54,796 nt of DNA from Lachnospiraceae bacterium (GCA_017480195.1 JAFVBE010000013.1:1-54796); one strand, 5' to 3'; shown: positions 1 through 9,175, counted from the first letter of the stretch. The notes: generated by a model not told the origin, from the letters alone. A program made the numbers and translations.

Positions 1-40
<40 letters not shown>

Positions 41-235
41 AGTTTATAAATCCCGGAACTTCAAAACGTTGGTCTTTTAGTTCCTGTCTTTACTGTATTT
101 GTGTTTCTGTTCTGAAACTTAATAAAGGATTTTTTTAAATCCTCCGAAAAAATCTTTTAAAAGAAATCTTCGGGGTTAACATGTTATTAATTTTTCAAAG
201 GTTCATTTGCTGTCTTTTTCAGCGACAGCTTACTT

Positions 236-264
236 AATATATCACAGTAGATTTTTAATGTCAA
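236..264 (-). promoter_or_regulatory. rRNA operon promoter (sigma-A type)
   Basis: On the minus strand a perfect -35 TTGACA (259-264) is followed after 17 bp by TATATT (236-241), placing the start near 229, about 190 nt before the 16S 5' end. The stretch 41-228 is therefore the 16S leader; no gene is seen in it. The AT-rich sequence upstream of the -35 (265-323) is compatible with an UP element (inference). Confidence 0.8.
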
Positions 265-323
265 TACCTAATTTGAAAATTTTTGTATCATTTTTTATCA
301 CATAAATTCATTTAAAAATCTAT

Positions 324-1106
324 CTAATTTTTTAATTCCTCAAGAAGATGAACTAATATATTCTTTTCATATATATATGTCAACGCCCCACTCTCCTTTA
401 TCTGGTTAGTAATGCTTACGCATACCGGATAATCAGGGAGATTATCAACGATTGCGAATAATATCCATACTATAATTACAGCTTCCATAAGTCCAAACGC
501 TGCTCCGCCTATTCGATTAAGCCCGTTTACGACAGGAAGTCTGACTACAAACTTTAATACATATATTAATACAGCAAATATCAATCCTACAATTGCAAAA
601 GTCACAATGTACGCTATAAGGTTGATTATCCGTTTCGTTATATATTTAGTTAGGTAATCATAAAATCCACTTACGCCCATTTCATTTTTAATTTCTGTAT
701 TATTATTTTCTATTAGGGCATTTTTTAATGTATCAGATATACTAAGATTGTTAATTATATCAATCTGTTGATTTTTGTCAGGCTCTATATTAAGCACCTC
801 ATTCGTTAATTCGCCTATTATACTTTCATTAGAAGATATTACTCCACCACCTATTTCTTCTACTTCTTTTTTTACCCTGTCCTCTATCTCTGTTTCTATC
901 CTTGCTTTAATTTTATTTTCGATTTTATCGTCAATATCTGTATGATTAATCATCACATCAGCAGTAACCGGCACGAGGAGATATGCCGCCACTATAGCAA
1001 CAATGGATAATATTATTCCCAGTGCAGAGCGCACAAAACCTCTAATAGCTCCTATTATCATAAAAATAACAATAAAAGCCATCACGCCTATGGTAAGTGA
1101 ATTCAT
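324..1106 (-). CDS. CvpA-family membrane protein
   Basis: A 260-residue protein with an N-terminal pair of hydrophobic segments (about residues 5-50, including a GAIRGFVRSALG turn), a charged, Glu/Lys-rich extracytoplasmic stretch (about 55-150) and two further membrane segments (about 160-185 and 195-220). This layout and the G-x-x-RG-x-x-R turn match the CvpA family (colicin V production protein), whose members are linked to envelope homeostasis; the precise function is unknown. The extracytoplasmic loop is longer than in short CvpA proteins. It is the last gene of a three-gene minus-strand set with the DUF5711-like and MPN/LysM genes, and lies just upstream of the rRNA promoter with no clear terminator hairpin between. 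Confidence 0.75.
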   Translation of the reverse strand: MNSLTIGVMAFIVIFMIIGAIRGFVRSALGIILSIVAIVAAYLLVPVTADVMINHTDIDDKIENKIKARIETEIEDRVKKEVEEIGGGVISSNESIIGELTNEVLNIEPDKNQQIDIINNLSISDTLKNALIENNNTEIKNEMGVSGFYDYLTKYITKRIINLIAYIVTFAIVGLIFAVLIYVLKFVVRLPVVNGLNRIGGAAFGLMEAVIIVWILFAIVDNLPDYPVCVSITNQIKESGALTYIYEKNILVHLLEELKN

Positions 1107-1133
1107 AAATTTACCTCATTTATCTTTGTGTAT

Positions 1134-2369
1134 TTATTCGTTGTTTTTCTCTGATTTCAACCTTATCATCTCGGTTCGACTGTCATAAGTGACTACATAT
1201 TCAAGCCTGTTGCCTGTAGGTACAATACTTATTATCCGTGAGGACAATGTTCCATTGTATTTGATACTTCCATTTTTTCTTAATATCATGCAGGAGGTTT
1301 CTCCTGATATTATGAATTCATTCTTATCTGCATAGATGTAATCGTAATTAAAATCTATATCTACATCGAATTTGAGTTTTCCTTTTAAATCATATACCTT
1401 CGCCTTGTATAAGCAATCATCAGAATCTGACCTCATAACTACACCTATGTATTTCTCACTGTAAAATACACTTTGTATCTCCTCCTCAAAATCTATGCTT
1501 GCTCTCTCACTTGGTTTTTCCCTCATTGAGTAAATGTTCAACGCCTTTGTGCCAAAGGCAACAACCGTGTCATTATCCACGAACTCCACCTTAGGTATCA
1601 CCTGTGAGTCAAACATATATCCGCCAACCATTCTGTCTGCATTTGCATTCTGTCCTACATCACCGAAGTTATAGGCAGCCAGCTTGTTAGTCACGGAGGT
1701 TCCTGTCATATTAATATAGCTTGTAAATAATTTTTTGCCATCATTTGATATAGCTATATCAAGAGGATAACCGCTCTTATCTATGGTAGTCTGCATCTCA
1801 TATATATCTTGTCCGTTTTTATCATACAATTTAATATAATTTGTCTCATCACTCTCCAGCACTACAGCAAATGCACCCTGCTTGGCAATGTCGATATCAC
1901 ATATTGTATACGGCATGGTAAGACTACTTATCTGTCCATCCTCTCCAAATACACAGACTGTATTGCCATTTAAGTCAGCAACCGCAGCATAGCTTCCACA
2001 GGATACAGCTATTGGCATCTTCATATTAATTCCTGCCGACCATACTGTATCTCCGTTCTTATTTATATAAGACACTCCGTCAGGCGTATATTTAAGCAGA
2101 TTATTACAAAAATGGATATATGATGCCGTATTCTCATAATTTGTCTCAGTCTCAGTTATAACTCTGTAGCCACCATATTCCTTATTAAGTGAAACGACCG
2201 CAAGACCTATAGCTGCAACGACAAGCAGAAATATGAATACTGTAACTATATTTTTTCTCCTTCTGCCCTGTTCTTTGATTTCTCTGTTATTCTCCTCTGC
2301 TTCCTTACTTGCATTTACATATATTACATTTTCACTATCTTGATTTTTATCCTTAAGCTTCTTGTCCAT
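1134..2369 (-). CDS. DUF5711-like membrane-anchored beta-propeller-type protein
   Basis: I place the start at the ATG whose codon is 2367-2369, because AAGGAG sits 6-7 bases upstream; a longer open frame reaches 2468 without such a site. The 411-residue product has a charged cytoplasmic N-terminus ending in a GRRRK stop-transfer-like cluster, one membrane segment (about 39-60) and a large extracytoplasmic domain with repeating beta-strand patterns, as in PQQ/WD-like propellers. This resembles the Lachnospiraceae DUF5711 family as I recall it; no biochemical function is known. It lies between the MPN/LysM gene and the cvpA-like gene on the same strand, suggesting a shared envelope role. Confidence 0.65.
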   Translation of the reverse strand: MDKKLKDKNQDSENVIYVNASKEAEENNREIKEQGRRRKNIVTVFIFLLVVAAIGLAVVSLNKEYGGYRVITETETNYENTASYIHFCNNLLKYTPDGVSYINKNGDTVWSAGINMKMPIAVSCGSYAAVADLNGNTVCVFGEDGQISSLTMPYTICDIDIAKQGAFAVVLESDETNYIKLYDKNGQDIYEMQTTIDKSGYPLDIAISNDGKKLFTSYINMTGTSVTNKLAAYNFGDVGQNANADRMVGGYMFDSQVIPKVEFVDNDTVVAFGTKALNIYSMREKPSERASIDFEEEIQSVFYSEKYIGVVMRSDSDDCLYKAKVYDLKGKLKFDVDIDFNYDYIYADKNEFIISGETSCMILRKNGSIKYNGTLSSRIISIVPTGNRLEYVVTYDSRTEMIRLKSEKNNE

Positions 2370-2430
2370 ATTTTTCTCCTTAAAAGCACTGCTTAAGAAT
2401 TGTATCACATTTTTAAATTTTATTCCACTA

Positions 2431-3711
2431 TCATTGTATATTAGGTAATAAAATTCTCTGTCCCTCATATATTTTTGCTTCGTAATCGATGCCGTTCGCC
2501 TCCGCTATATTTATGGCATATTCTATCGATCCGTATCTTTCATATGCTATTGAGCTTAATGTATCTCCGTACTCAACAGTGTAATATTCCGGGGAATTAT
2601 CATTCATAGCAGGCAATGTCTGCTCAGTAGATATATCCTCCTCAACTGTTTCAGTTGCCTCGGTTAAAGCCTCAGTAGCAGTCTCAGTTATATCATCGTA
2701 TACCTGTTCCTCAGTCAGAACATCCTCTGATGTGTCTACGACAGTGCTTGTAGAAATTCCGTCACCAGCATCAATTAATGTTGCAACTCCATCTGACATA
2801 ACCTCGGCTGCATCAGTGGCATCCATCCTTTCCTCTGTAGCAGTAATCTCAAGTCTGTTTATAGAAACCTCCATATCTTTCATTTTATCATAGCTGCTTA
2901 TGACAGTTATTCCCATAGCCAGCATGGCAAGCACAACAAATGAACTCGCAACATACAAAAGACTTATACCACCTGTTTCCTTTGATTCCTTATTTTTGGA
3001 ATTATCAGCATTTTTCTGACGATAATTTCTTATAAGCTCTGCGTCCTTTCTATGTATCTCAGTATCCTTCTCATTAGAACTGCCGCCTCTCTGCTTAATG
3101 ATATAATTTTGCATAGGCTCATTTTTAGTATAATACACAAAATATCCCTTTTGCTTCACAAGCTGTCCATTTTCATACATATAAAAGGCATCATCACTCT
3201 CAAGTGAATCTGTGATATATAACACCTTATTGCTCCCTGCAAAATTCTCAACATGTATCTTCTCTATCTTATCATTTATGGCAGTAGAAAATCCCATACG
3301 GGACAGAAACCATCCTACGACAGAAAGTTCCGGAAAATTCTCCTTTATCTGCTCATAAATCTCCGCCCATATCTCCTGTGAAAATTCCGTCTCATCCATA
3401 TCAAGCTCAATATTCTGCGCATCCACCGCTCCGCTTATGAATATTATATCTCCTACATCAGACCTTTTTACATCGCCAAGCAGTATTGCACCACGCGCTT
3501 GTGTACTGCTCGGTCTTGCTATGAAATTCAGATATGTAATAACATAATCTTCTATATATATTCTTTTGTTTCCTGACGGGTTTCCTATCTGTCTTATATT
3601 CTTAGGCAGCTTAAGTCCTATGTTTTCTATCTTCTTATTATCTGTGTCTTCCTGATGTGTATTATTCTGACCTTCTTTTTCCTTGCCGCTGTCATAAATA
3701 ATCTCAATCAT
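2431..3711 (-). CDS. MPN-like domain, transmembrane and LysM protein
   Basis: A 426-residue protein. Residues ~50-205 resemble an MPN (JAB1/Mov34) fold: GAILLGD near 75-80, then VVGWFLSRMGF near 131-141 at the place where active JAMM proteases read GW-x-H-S-H-P-G. Both zinc-binding histidines are replaced (Leu136, Arg138), so the domain is probably not a metalloprotease. It is followed by DSLESDDAFYMYENG and a KNEPMQ segment also typical of the fold. A membrane segment lies at ~248-272, then a Thr/Glu-rich linker and a C-terminal LysM peptidoglycan-binding domain (~377-425, starting YYTVEYGDTLSSIA). A good GAAAGGTGG site precedes the start. This suggests a cytoplasmic sensing or scaffolding domain tethered to the wall (inference). 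Confidence 0.7.
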   Translation of the reverse strand: MIEIIYDSGKEKEGQNNTHQEDTDNKKIENIGLKLPKNIRQIGNPSGNKRIYIEDYVITYLNFIARPSSTQARGAILLGDVKRSDVGDIIFISGAVDAQNIELDMDETEFSQEIWAEIYEQIKENFPELSVVGWFLSRMGFSTAINDKIEKIHVENFAGSNKVLYITDSLESDDAFYMYENGQLVKQKGYFVYYTKNEPMQNYIIKQRGGSSNEKDTEIHRKDAELIRNYRQKNADNSKNKESKETGGISLLYVASSFVVLAMLAMGITVISSYDKMKDMEVSINRLEITATEERMDATDAAEVMSDGVATLIDAGDGISTSTVVDTSEDVLTEEQVYDDITETATEALTEATETVEEDISTEQTLPAMNDNSPEYYTVEYGDTLSSIAYERYGSIEYAINIAEANGIDYEAKIYEGQRILLPNIQ

Positions 3712-3897
3712 TTTAATCCACCTTTCATATAAATTTACGCATAATGAAAAGATAACATTTATTTTATAAGGCTTAGGTCTAAATATGTCGGCAATTTTTT
3801 AGTTTTCATCGCATTTTTCTTCTATGTATTAAATTACCTATAACGTGTTAATAATTATTGCATAAATTAATATTATATACGGGTAAAAGAGGTAATT

Positions 3898-4464
3898 ATG
3901 AATAATTTATTAGCTTCTAAGTGTGTCACTGAATACTTTGATGTGGCAAACAATCATTCTCACATAGAACTTGGAAAATGCATAACAAGAAATCTACTTG
4001 AACAGAACATATTTGATTATTCACCTATAATATTATGTATAGGTACTGACCGCGCAACAGGAGACTGTCTTGGTCCACTGGTTGGAGAACAGCTACAAAG
4101 CTATAACCACAGATATAATGTACTGGGAACCCTTAGTTATCCGGTGCATGCATTAAATCTTCAACAGGCTATAAACCTTATATATAATGAAGTAAGAAAT
4201 CCATTTATAATAGCTATAGATGCAGCATTAGGCGTACGCTCTCATGTCGGCTACATCTCTGTAAGCAACTGCCCTATATCTCCGGGAAAGGGAGTAAATA
4301 AAAAATTACCGGCGATAGGAGATATATCCATCACCGGTATTGTAAATATGCTCAGTCGTAATCCGGGACACCTTCAAAGTACCCGGCTTCACACTGTAAT
4401 GACACTTGCTGATTGTATAGCAGATGCCCTAAAATTCTCAATTGATTATCTGGAAGATTTCTGA
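3898..4464 (+). CDS. yyaC: YyaC/DUF1256-family sporulation protein
   Basis: A 188-residue protein carrying CIGTDRATGDCLGPLVGEQL (residues ~46-66), the hallmark of the YyaC (DUF1256) family, which is related to the GPR spore germination protease fold. Family members are found in spore-forming Firmicutes and are made during sporulation. The conserved IDAALG segment (~103-108) is also present. The gene stands alone on the plus strand, and its 3' end overlaps the convergent coiled-coil gene by 19 bp. The family function is not firmly established; a role in spore maturation or germination is inferred from the family. Confidence 0.85.
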   Translation: MNNLLASKCVTEYFDVANNHSHIELGKCITRNLLEQNIFDYSPIILCIGTDRATGDCLGPLVGEQLQSYNHRYNVLGTLSYPVHALNLQQAINLIYNEVRNPFIIAIDAALGVRSHVGYISVSNCPISPGKGVNKKLPAIGDISITGIVNMLSRNPGHLQSTRLHTVMTLADCIADALKFSIDYLEDF

Positions 4465-5579
4465 CCCTTGTACAGGTTGATAGCCTCTGAGACGGTATCA
4501 GCCTGTCCTTCTTCCATAAGGCTTATCAAATCCGAGAGCTTGTCCTCCTTACACAAATCCTCGCCTATGTATCGCGCATATTTGTTCGTAATCTGCAGGA
4601 CCTTCTCGGAATATTTTTTCTCACCTAATGTAATTTTTTCACCAATTTCCTTTTTCTCGGATTTCATCCGTTCTAATTCAGGAAGCCGTCTGCCGTTAAT
4701 CTCATCCGTAATAACTTTTTTCGTATCCTGTTCGAAAAGCTTAAGAGCATCCTGCTTCTCATCACTTATTTTATCCGCTTCCTTATCTAATTCCTCTATC
4801 TTTTTATCATAAGAAGCGAGGTTATACTGACTTTCATCATTGTCCTTGCTTATGGAATTTTTGATTGCCTCTGCGTGCTTATCATTTGCCTTAATTCTGT
4901 CTCTTATCGCACGCGCTTCCTTAAGAGTTTCACTGTGTCGCAATTTTGTCGAGCTGTGTACAGCGAAATAAATAATTAGAAGAATTATAAAAACTATCGC
5001 CGCAATTAGCACACACCAGAAAGCCATATTTATATTTTCTTTCTTGGACAGTACAGTTTTCTTAAATATCAGCATGACAACCGACGGAACACCTATGAAC
5101 AAGATTATAAAGCTTATAATCATACCAAGAATTTCATCCGCACCCTTAGGCATAAACATATAATAGTAAAGCTTTGATGCGCAAAACGACGAAACCTTAT
5201 TCTTTTTAAGAAGAGTCTTCATCTCAACCTCTAAATTGCGATTTTCCTCGCGGATGTCCTTGGTCTCTTCATCTATCCTCTCGTTCATCTGCTGATTTTT
5301 CTTCTTGCCGCGTTTATTTTCAACCTTTTTTCTTCTTAATCTGTTATCATCTAAACGCTCATCATAGGTATCAGAGAGTTCCTGCTTCCTCCTCCTGATA
5401 GTAGAAGCAATCTCGTCAGATATGGATTTTTCTTCTGATGCAATATTCTTATTAAGCTTCTTCTGATATGTACGCATCTTCTCAAGCTCCGCCGCCATAG
5501 CATCTCTTTTCCTTACTTCCTCGCGTACGCCTATCAGATAATCTTGTTTTTCTGCAAAGACATTATCTGTATTTGCCAT
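4446..5579 (-). CDS. coiled-coil membrane protein, unknown function
   Basis: A 377-residue protein dominated by charged heptad-like stretches (residues ~1-125 and ~215-345) on either side of two membrane segments (~150-175 and ~185-210). The coiled-coil arms are rich in Lys, Glu, Asp and Arg, so both ends probably face the cytoplasm. I do not recognise a family. It ends with a 19-bp convergent overlap with yyaC and lies 25 bp downstream of the HD-GYP-like gene on the same strand, so the two may be co-transcribed. A weak AAAGGA site precedes the start. Confidence 0.65.
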   Translation of the reverse strand: MANTDNVFAEKQDYLIGVREEVRKRDAMAAELEKMRTYQKKLNKNIASEEKSISDEIASTIRRRKQELSDTYDERLDDNRLRRKKVENKRGKKKNQQMNERIDEETKDIREENRNLEVEMKTLLKKNKVSSFCASKLYYYMFMPKGADEILGMIISFIILFIGVPSVVMLIFKKTVLSKKENINMAFWCVLIAAIVFIILLIIYFAVHSSTKLRHSETLKEARAIRDRIKANDKHAEAIKNSISKDNDESQYNLASYDKKIEELDKEADKISDEKQDALKLFEQDTKKVITDEINGRRLPELERMKSEKKEIGEKITLGEKKYSEKVLQITNKYARYIGEDLCKEDKLSDLISLMEEGQADTVSEAINLYKGQKSSR

Positions 5580-5604
5580 TTTGCTTTATCCTTTCCGGTG
5601 ACAA

Positions 5605-6699
5605 TTACTGTCTGTTCATATATTCATCAAGGAATTCTTTATCAATCTTAATACGATTATCCATAGTCTTCATAATATCAACTATCTGATATTTTCTATA
5701 TACACCATTATTACTCAAATCATATATAGTATTGGTAGTAAAACCTAACACTGTAGGACGAAGAATATTTTTCTTGTTCTCGGATATTACCAAACCCTTC
5801 TCACCATTTGAAAGCTCAATACATACTCCCGGAGTAAGAATATTGATACTCTTGATAAGTGCACCGACTATCTCCTCGTCGTATTCATCTTTATTAAGCA
5901 GAAGATGCTTTATCGCAGCAATCTCCGAGATAGGCTCATGCGACAGCTTCATGCTGGTAGTAGTATCAAAATAATTCGCCACCTTAAGTATCTTGGCACT
6001 CTTAAGTATCTTGGTGCCGTCATCGACGCCATCGTCATACTCCATCTTATGAATCTGACCTATAATTCTCTTTACACCACTGTCAATACTAAGCTCCGGT
6101 CGAAGCAACGCCAATCCGTCACTCTGGAATTTCTTGACAATCGGCAAATCATTCGTATCGTAATCATCGAATTTTTCTCTGATTTTCTCAGGAAGAAGCA
6201 GCTTACCTATATCATGCAGAAGGGCAGCCATTACGACCTCCTCCTGTTCGTTTGGAGTATAATATGTCTGTGCGGATATAAGCGCGCAGAGTATGGCTGT
6301 ATTAATCACATGCTTATATACATAGTCCGTCGTGCTTCTTAAGCTCTGCGTAAAATTAATCTTATGGTTAAGTCTGCCATAATTTACAATTATGGCATTC
6401 ATAAGGCGTTTTAAATTAACCGGCTCTTTACCTGCTATTATATTATCCAGTTCTTCACGAATACTGAATACCGCCATGGTCTGAAATCTTTCAAAATCAA
6501 GATCCTCCTCTGTCATAGGCGGTACAGGTTCGGCAGGTTCAAGTATATAAAGGCCTAAAAGTCCGAAATTCTTTACACTTTCTATACCCTGTATAGTAAG
6601 TCTTGTATTACGCTCATAAAGCAAAACTCCGGATTTGTTATAAATAGGCTTCGCCAATCTCATTCCATACTTTAAGTCATCTGTTTTAACAAAAATCAT
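5605..6699 (-). CDS. HD-GYP-like protein with degenerate GYP motif
   Basis: A 364-residue protein with an N-terminal ~60-residue segment like that found ahead of HD-GYP domains, then an HD domain. His130 and LLHDIGKLLLP (HD at 162-163) provide metal-binding residues of the superfamily. Where HD-GYP phosphodiesterases have HHE...DGSGYP, this protein has QIHKMEYDDGVDDG (~215-228), so the diagnostic GYP is missing. It may still be a cyclic-di-nucleotide phosphodiesterase, or a non-catalytic sensor. A GAGGAGG site lies 7 bp upstream of the start. A diguanylate cyclase at 30.6-32.1 kb shows that cyclic-di-GMP synthesis is plausible in this organism. Confidence 0.72.
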   Translation of the reverse strand: MIFVKTDDLKYGMRLAKPIYNKSGVLLYERNTRLTIQGIESVKNFGLLGLYILEPAEPVPPMTEEDLDFERFQTMAVFSIREELDNIIAGKEPVNLKRLMNAIIVNYGRLNHKINFTQSLRSTTDYVYKHVINTAILCALISAQTYYTPNEQEEVVMAALLHDIGKLLLPEKIREKFDDYDTNDLPIVKKFQSDGLALLRPELSIDSGVKRIIGQIHKMEYDDGVDDGTKILKSAKILKVANYFDTTTSMKLSHEPISEIAAIKHLLLNKDEYDEEIVGALIKSINILTPGVCIELSNGEKGLVISENKKNILRPTVLGFTTNTIYDLSNNGVYRKYQIVDIMKTMDNRIKIDKEFLDEYMNRQ

Positions 6700-6742
6700 A
6701 CTGCAACCTCCTCACATAAAGAGCCATCCCATAGTTAGTATT

Positions 6743-6771
6743 ATTTTATCACAGTAAAATAAAGAATACAA
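6743..6771 (-). promoter_or_regulatory. promoter of the HD-GYP-like gene
   Basis: Minus-strand TTGTAT (6766-6771), a 17-bp spacer and TAAAAT (6743-6748), about 40 bp upstream of the start codon. Confidence 0.55.
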
Positions 6772-6860
6772 GTACAGTAGCACTTTTCTACCTTACTCTT
6801 ATATCACAATTCTGCATCTTTGATGCCTAATTATCTGCTTCGCAGATTGCTTGCCCGATG

Positions 6861-8540
6861 TTACTTGACAACCTTATGTGTTCTGTTTAAAGCACTGAAT
6901 AATGCAACAACAGATGCATCAATGATATCATCATCAATTCCCGTACCCCATACGGTCTTATCCATGCCCTCGACATCTATACCCACATAAGCACATGCCT
7001 GTGAATTAGAACCCTGTTGCAATGCATGTTCTTCATAACATACAATATCAAAATTGATATTAAAATGCTTCATTATCGCATTGCTTACAGCGTCAAGTCT
7101 TCCGTTGCCATGTCCATGATATGTCTTTTTCTCTCCCGAAGCAACCACTACTATCGTTACCTCTGCATCTATTCCGTCAACCTGCTTAAAATGAGATTCT
7201 ACAAGCTTCACATCATCAGCCCTGTTCACATACTCCTTCTGGAATATATCAAGTATCTCCTTCGGAGAAAGCTCCTTGTGCTGCTGATCTGATACATCCT
7301 TAACTGCATATCCTACATCCTCACGCATCTTAGCAGGCAAATCAATACCGTATTTTTGCTCAAGTATAAATCCTATGCCACCCTTACCTGACTGGCTGTT
7401 AATTCTTATTACATCACCGTCATAACGTCTTCCAACATCCTCCGGATTAAGCGGAAGATAAGGTACTGTCCACATACCGTTTCCATCGGTCTCTCTGTAT
7501 TTCATACCCTTGGCAATCGCATCCTGATGTGAGCCCGAGAATGCAGCGAATACAAGCTTACCTGTATATGGTGAACGCTCGTATACCTTCATTCCTGTCA
7601 CCCTCTCATATATCTCAGTGGTATATGGAAGATTTGAAAAATCAAGATTAGGATTAACGCCATGTGTATACATATTCATAGCCAATGTGATTATATCAAC
7701 ATTTCCTGTTCTCTCACCATTTCCGAAAAGTGTTCCCTCTATCCTGTCTGCTCCTGCAAGGATTCCAAGCTCCGTATCAGCGACGCCTGTACCTCTGTCA
7801 TTGTGAGGATGAAGTGAAAGGATAACATTTTCCCTATTGTGCATATTCTCGCTCATATACTCAATCTGACTTGCATATACATGAGGAAGTGACATCTCAA
7901 CAGTTGCTGGAAGGTTGATTATAACCTTTCTGTCAGGTGTCGGCTGCCATATATCTATAACGGCATTACATACCTCTAATGCGTATTCCGGTTCTGTACC
8001 GGTAAAGCTCTCCGGTGAATACTCAAACTGATATTTTACTCCGTATTCATCCGCAAGGTCATTAAGAAGCTTCGCACCATCCGTTGCAATCTTAAGTATC
8101 TCTTCCTTAGATTTCTTGAAAACCTGCACTCTCTGTGCATATGAAGTAGAATTATAAAGATGTACGATAGCATTCTTTGCACCATTTACCGCCTCAAAGG
8201 TCTTCTTTATAATATGGTCTCTCGCCTGAGTTAAAACCTGTATTGTAACATCATCAGGGATAAGATTTTCTTCTATAAGTGTACGACAGAACTTATACTC
8301 TGTCTCAGACGCAGCAGGGAATCCAACCTCAATCTCCTTAAATCCTATCCTTACAAGCTCCTTAAAAAACTCTATCTTCTCCTCAAGACTCATGGGAACA
8401 ATAAGTGCCTGATTACCATCTCTAAGGTCAACGCTGCACCATGCAGGTGCCTTGTCTATATACTCCTTTTCAACCCATTTGGTACACTTCACAGGCGGCA
8501 TATAATAGCCTCTTTGATAATTCTTGACATTCTCCATCAT
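6861..8540 (-). CDS. leuA: 2-isopropylmalate synthase
   Basis: Condenses 2-ketoisovalerate with acetyl-CoA, the first committed step of leucine synthesis in the cytoplasm. The 559-residue protein has the DLRDGNQAL metal/substrate motif near the N-terminus, EVGFPAAS and SLHPHNDRGTG in the TIM barrel, GNGERTGNVD, and a C-terminal LeuA allosteric domain (about the last 130 residues). Its length and the leading PPVKCTKWVEKEYIDKAPAW segment are typical of the long (yeast/actinobacterial type) enzyme. I choose the ATG at 8538-8540: the GGAGG ribosome site overlaps the upstream in-frame ATG at 8555, which is therefore unlikely. A T-box leader precedes it. No other leu or ilv genes are adjacent. Confidence 0.95.
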   Translation of the reverse strand: MMENVKNYQRGYYMPPVKCTKWVEKEYIDKAPAWCSVDLRDGNQALIVPMSLEEKIEFFKELVRIGFKEIEVGFPAASETEYKFCRTLIEENLIPDDVTIQVLTQARDHIIKKTFEAVNGAKNAIVHLYNSTSYAQRVQVFKKSKEEILKIATDGAKLLNDLADEYGVKYQFEYSPESFTGTEPEYALEVCNAVIDIWQPTPDRKVIINLPATVEMSLPHVYASQIEYMSENMHNRENVILSLHPHNDRGTGVADTELGILAGADRIEGTLFGNGERTGNVDIITLAMNMYTHGVNPNLDFSNLPYTTEIYERVTGMKVYERSPYTGKLVFAAFSGSHQDAIAKGMKYRETDGNGMWTVPYLPLNPEDVGRRYDGDVIRINSQSGKGGIGFILEQKYGIDLPAKMREDVGYAVKDVSDQQHKELSPKEILDIFQKEYVNRADDVKLVESHFKQVDGIDAEVTIVVVASGEKKTYHGHGNGRLDAVSNAIMKHFNINFDIVCYEEHALQQGSNSQACAYVGIDVEGMDKTVWGTGIDDDIIDASVVALFSALNRTHKVVK

Positions 8541-8626
8541 AATTTTTTCCTCCATTTCACATTTTACATTTGCCAGCTTATGCTGTCCATCTGTGATTTA
8601 TATAAATGTGATACTTTATTATATAC

Positions 8627-8670
8627 AAAAAAATAAACTCACATCTCTAAATCCCTTAGAGACGCAAGTT
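8627..8670 (-). terminator. T-box regulatory terminator
   Basis: On the minus strand AACTTGCGTCTCTAA pairs with TTAGAGATGTGAGTT across a short loop, with GU pairs, and is followed by a T-rich run. The 5' arm overlaps the antiterminator region immediately after the T-box. Confidence 0.8.
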
Positions 8671-8912
8671 ACTGCGCGGTACCACTCTAATTCATACATA
8701 TCGTATGCTCTCTCACAGATACGGACTATCATGTCTTATATCCTCCTGTTATAACGGTCAGGACCCGTTCGTGTCTACTGATATCTATGATACCGTTCAA
8801 CCGACTGCTCTAAGGCGAGTTCGAAAAACCTCCGGCACTGTCTCACACCTACCGACAGCTCTCTTAAGCCTTCAGAGTTTCTACTACTCCTCTTCATCGC
8901 ATTTACAAATAC
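8627..8912 (-). promoter_or_regulatory. T-box riboswitch leader of leuA
   Basis: The 14-nt T-box AGAGTGGTACCGCG is at 8675-8688 (minus strand). Upstream is a long structured Stem I region, and downstream is the terminator that competes with the antiterminator. A GAACTCG segment (8816-8822) offers a CUC leucine specifier at 8817-8819, matching the leuA target; the specifier assignment is an inference from position and gene identity. Uncharged leucine tRNA would favour antitermination. Confidence 0.88.
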
Positions 8913-8941
8913 ACATTAACATATTTTCAGTTGAGTGTCAA
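8913..8941 (-). promoter_or_regulatory. promoter of the T-box/leuA transcript
   Basis: Perfect -35 TTGACA (8936-8941), 17-bp spacer, -10-like TAATGT (8913-8918) on the minus strand, directly upstream of the Stem I sequence. Confidence 0.55.
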
Positions 8942-8984
8942 CGAAAATTGTGGTAATCTTTATTAAGGCTAGTTTTAAGCTACG

Positions 8985-9175
8985 CCGAGTGGTTTATATT
9001 ATGAGTTTATCGCAGGCACGCTCTCGCTAAGATTCGCACGCAGCGGTACTAACTTCTTTAATCCTGCTACATCATATTAACTCACTATGTTCGTTATATG
9101 ATGTCCCAGTCTTAAATCAGTAAGTACCGGCGGCTCATATTACCTGCTTATAAACTCATAATATAAACCACTCGG
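8985..9175. repeat. ~190-bp nested foldback element between leuA leader and ung
   Basis: A perfect 26-bp inverted repeat forms the ends: 8985-9010 (CCGAGTGGTTTATATTATGA...) and its exact reverse complement at 9150-9175. Complementarity continues inward with small mismatches (CGCAGGCA against TACCTGC), and the centre contains a further hairpin with ACATCATAT and ATATGATGT arms near 9069-9104. No ORF or transposase is present. It could be a miniature foldback mobile element or a transcribed structured RNA; I cannot tell which. Confidence 0.7.

Noticed and set aside
2370-2468. Longer DUF5711-like start overlapping the MPN/LysM gene
   Set aside because: It would overlap the upstream gene by 38 bp and lacks a ribosome site, whereas AAGGAG precedes the ATG at 2367-2369.
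8705-8956. Plus-strand ORFs of 76-83 codons across the leuA leader
   Set aside because: They run antisense through the T-box Stem I and terminator and have no family features or ribosome site.
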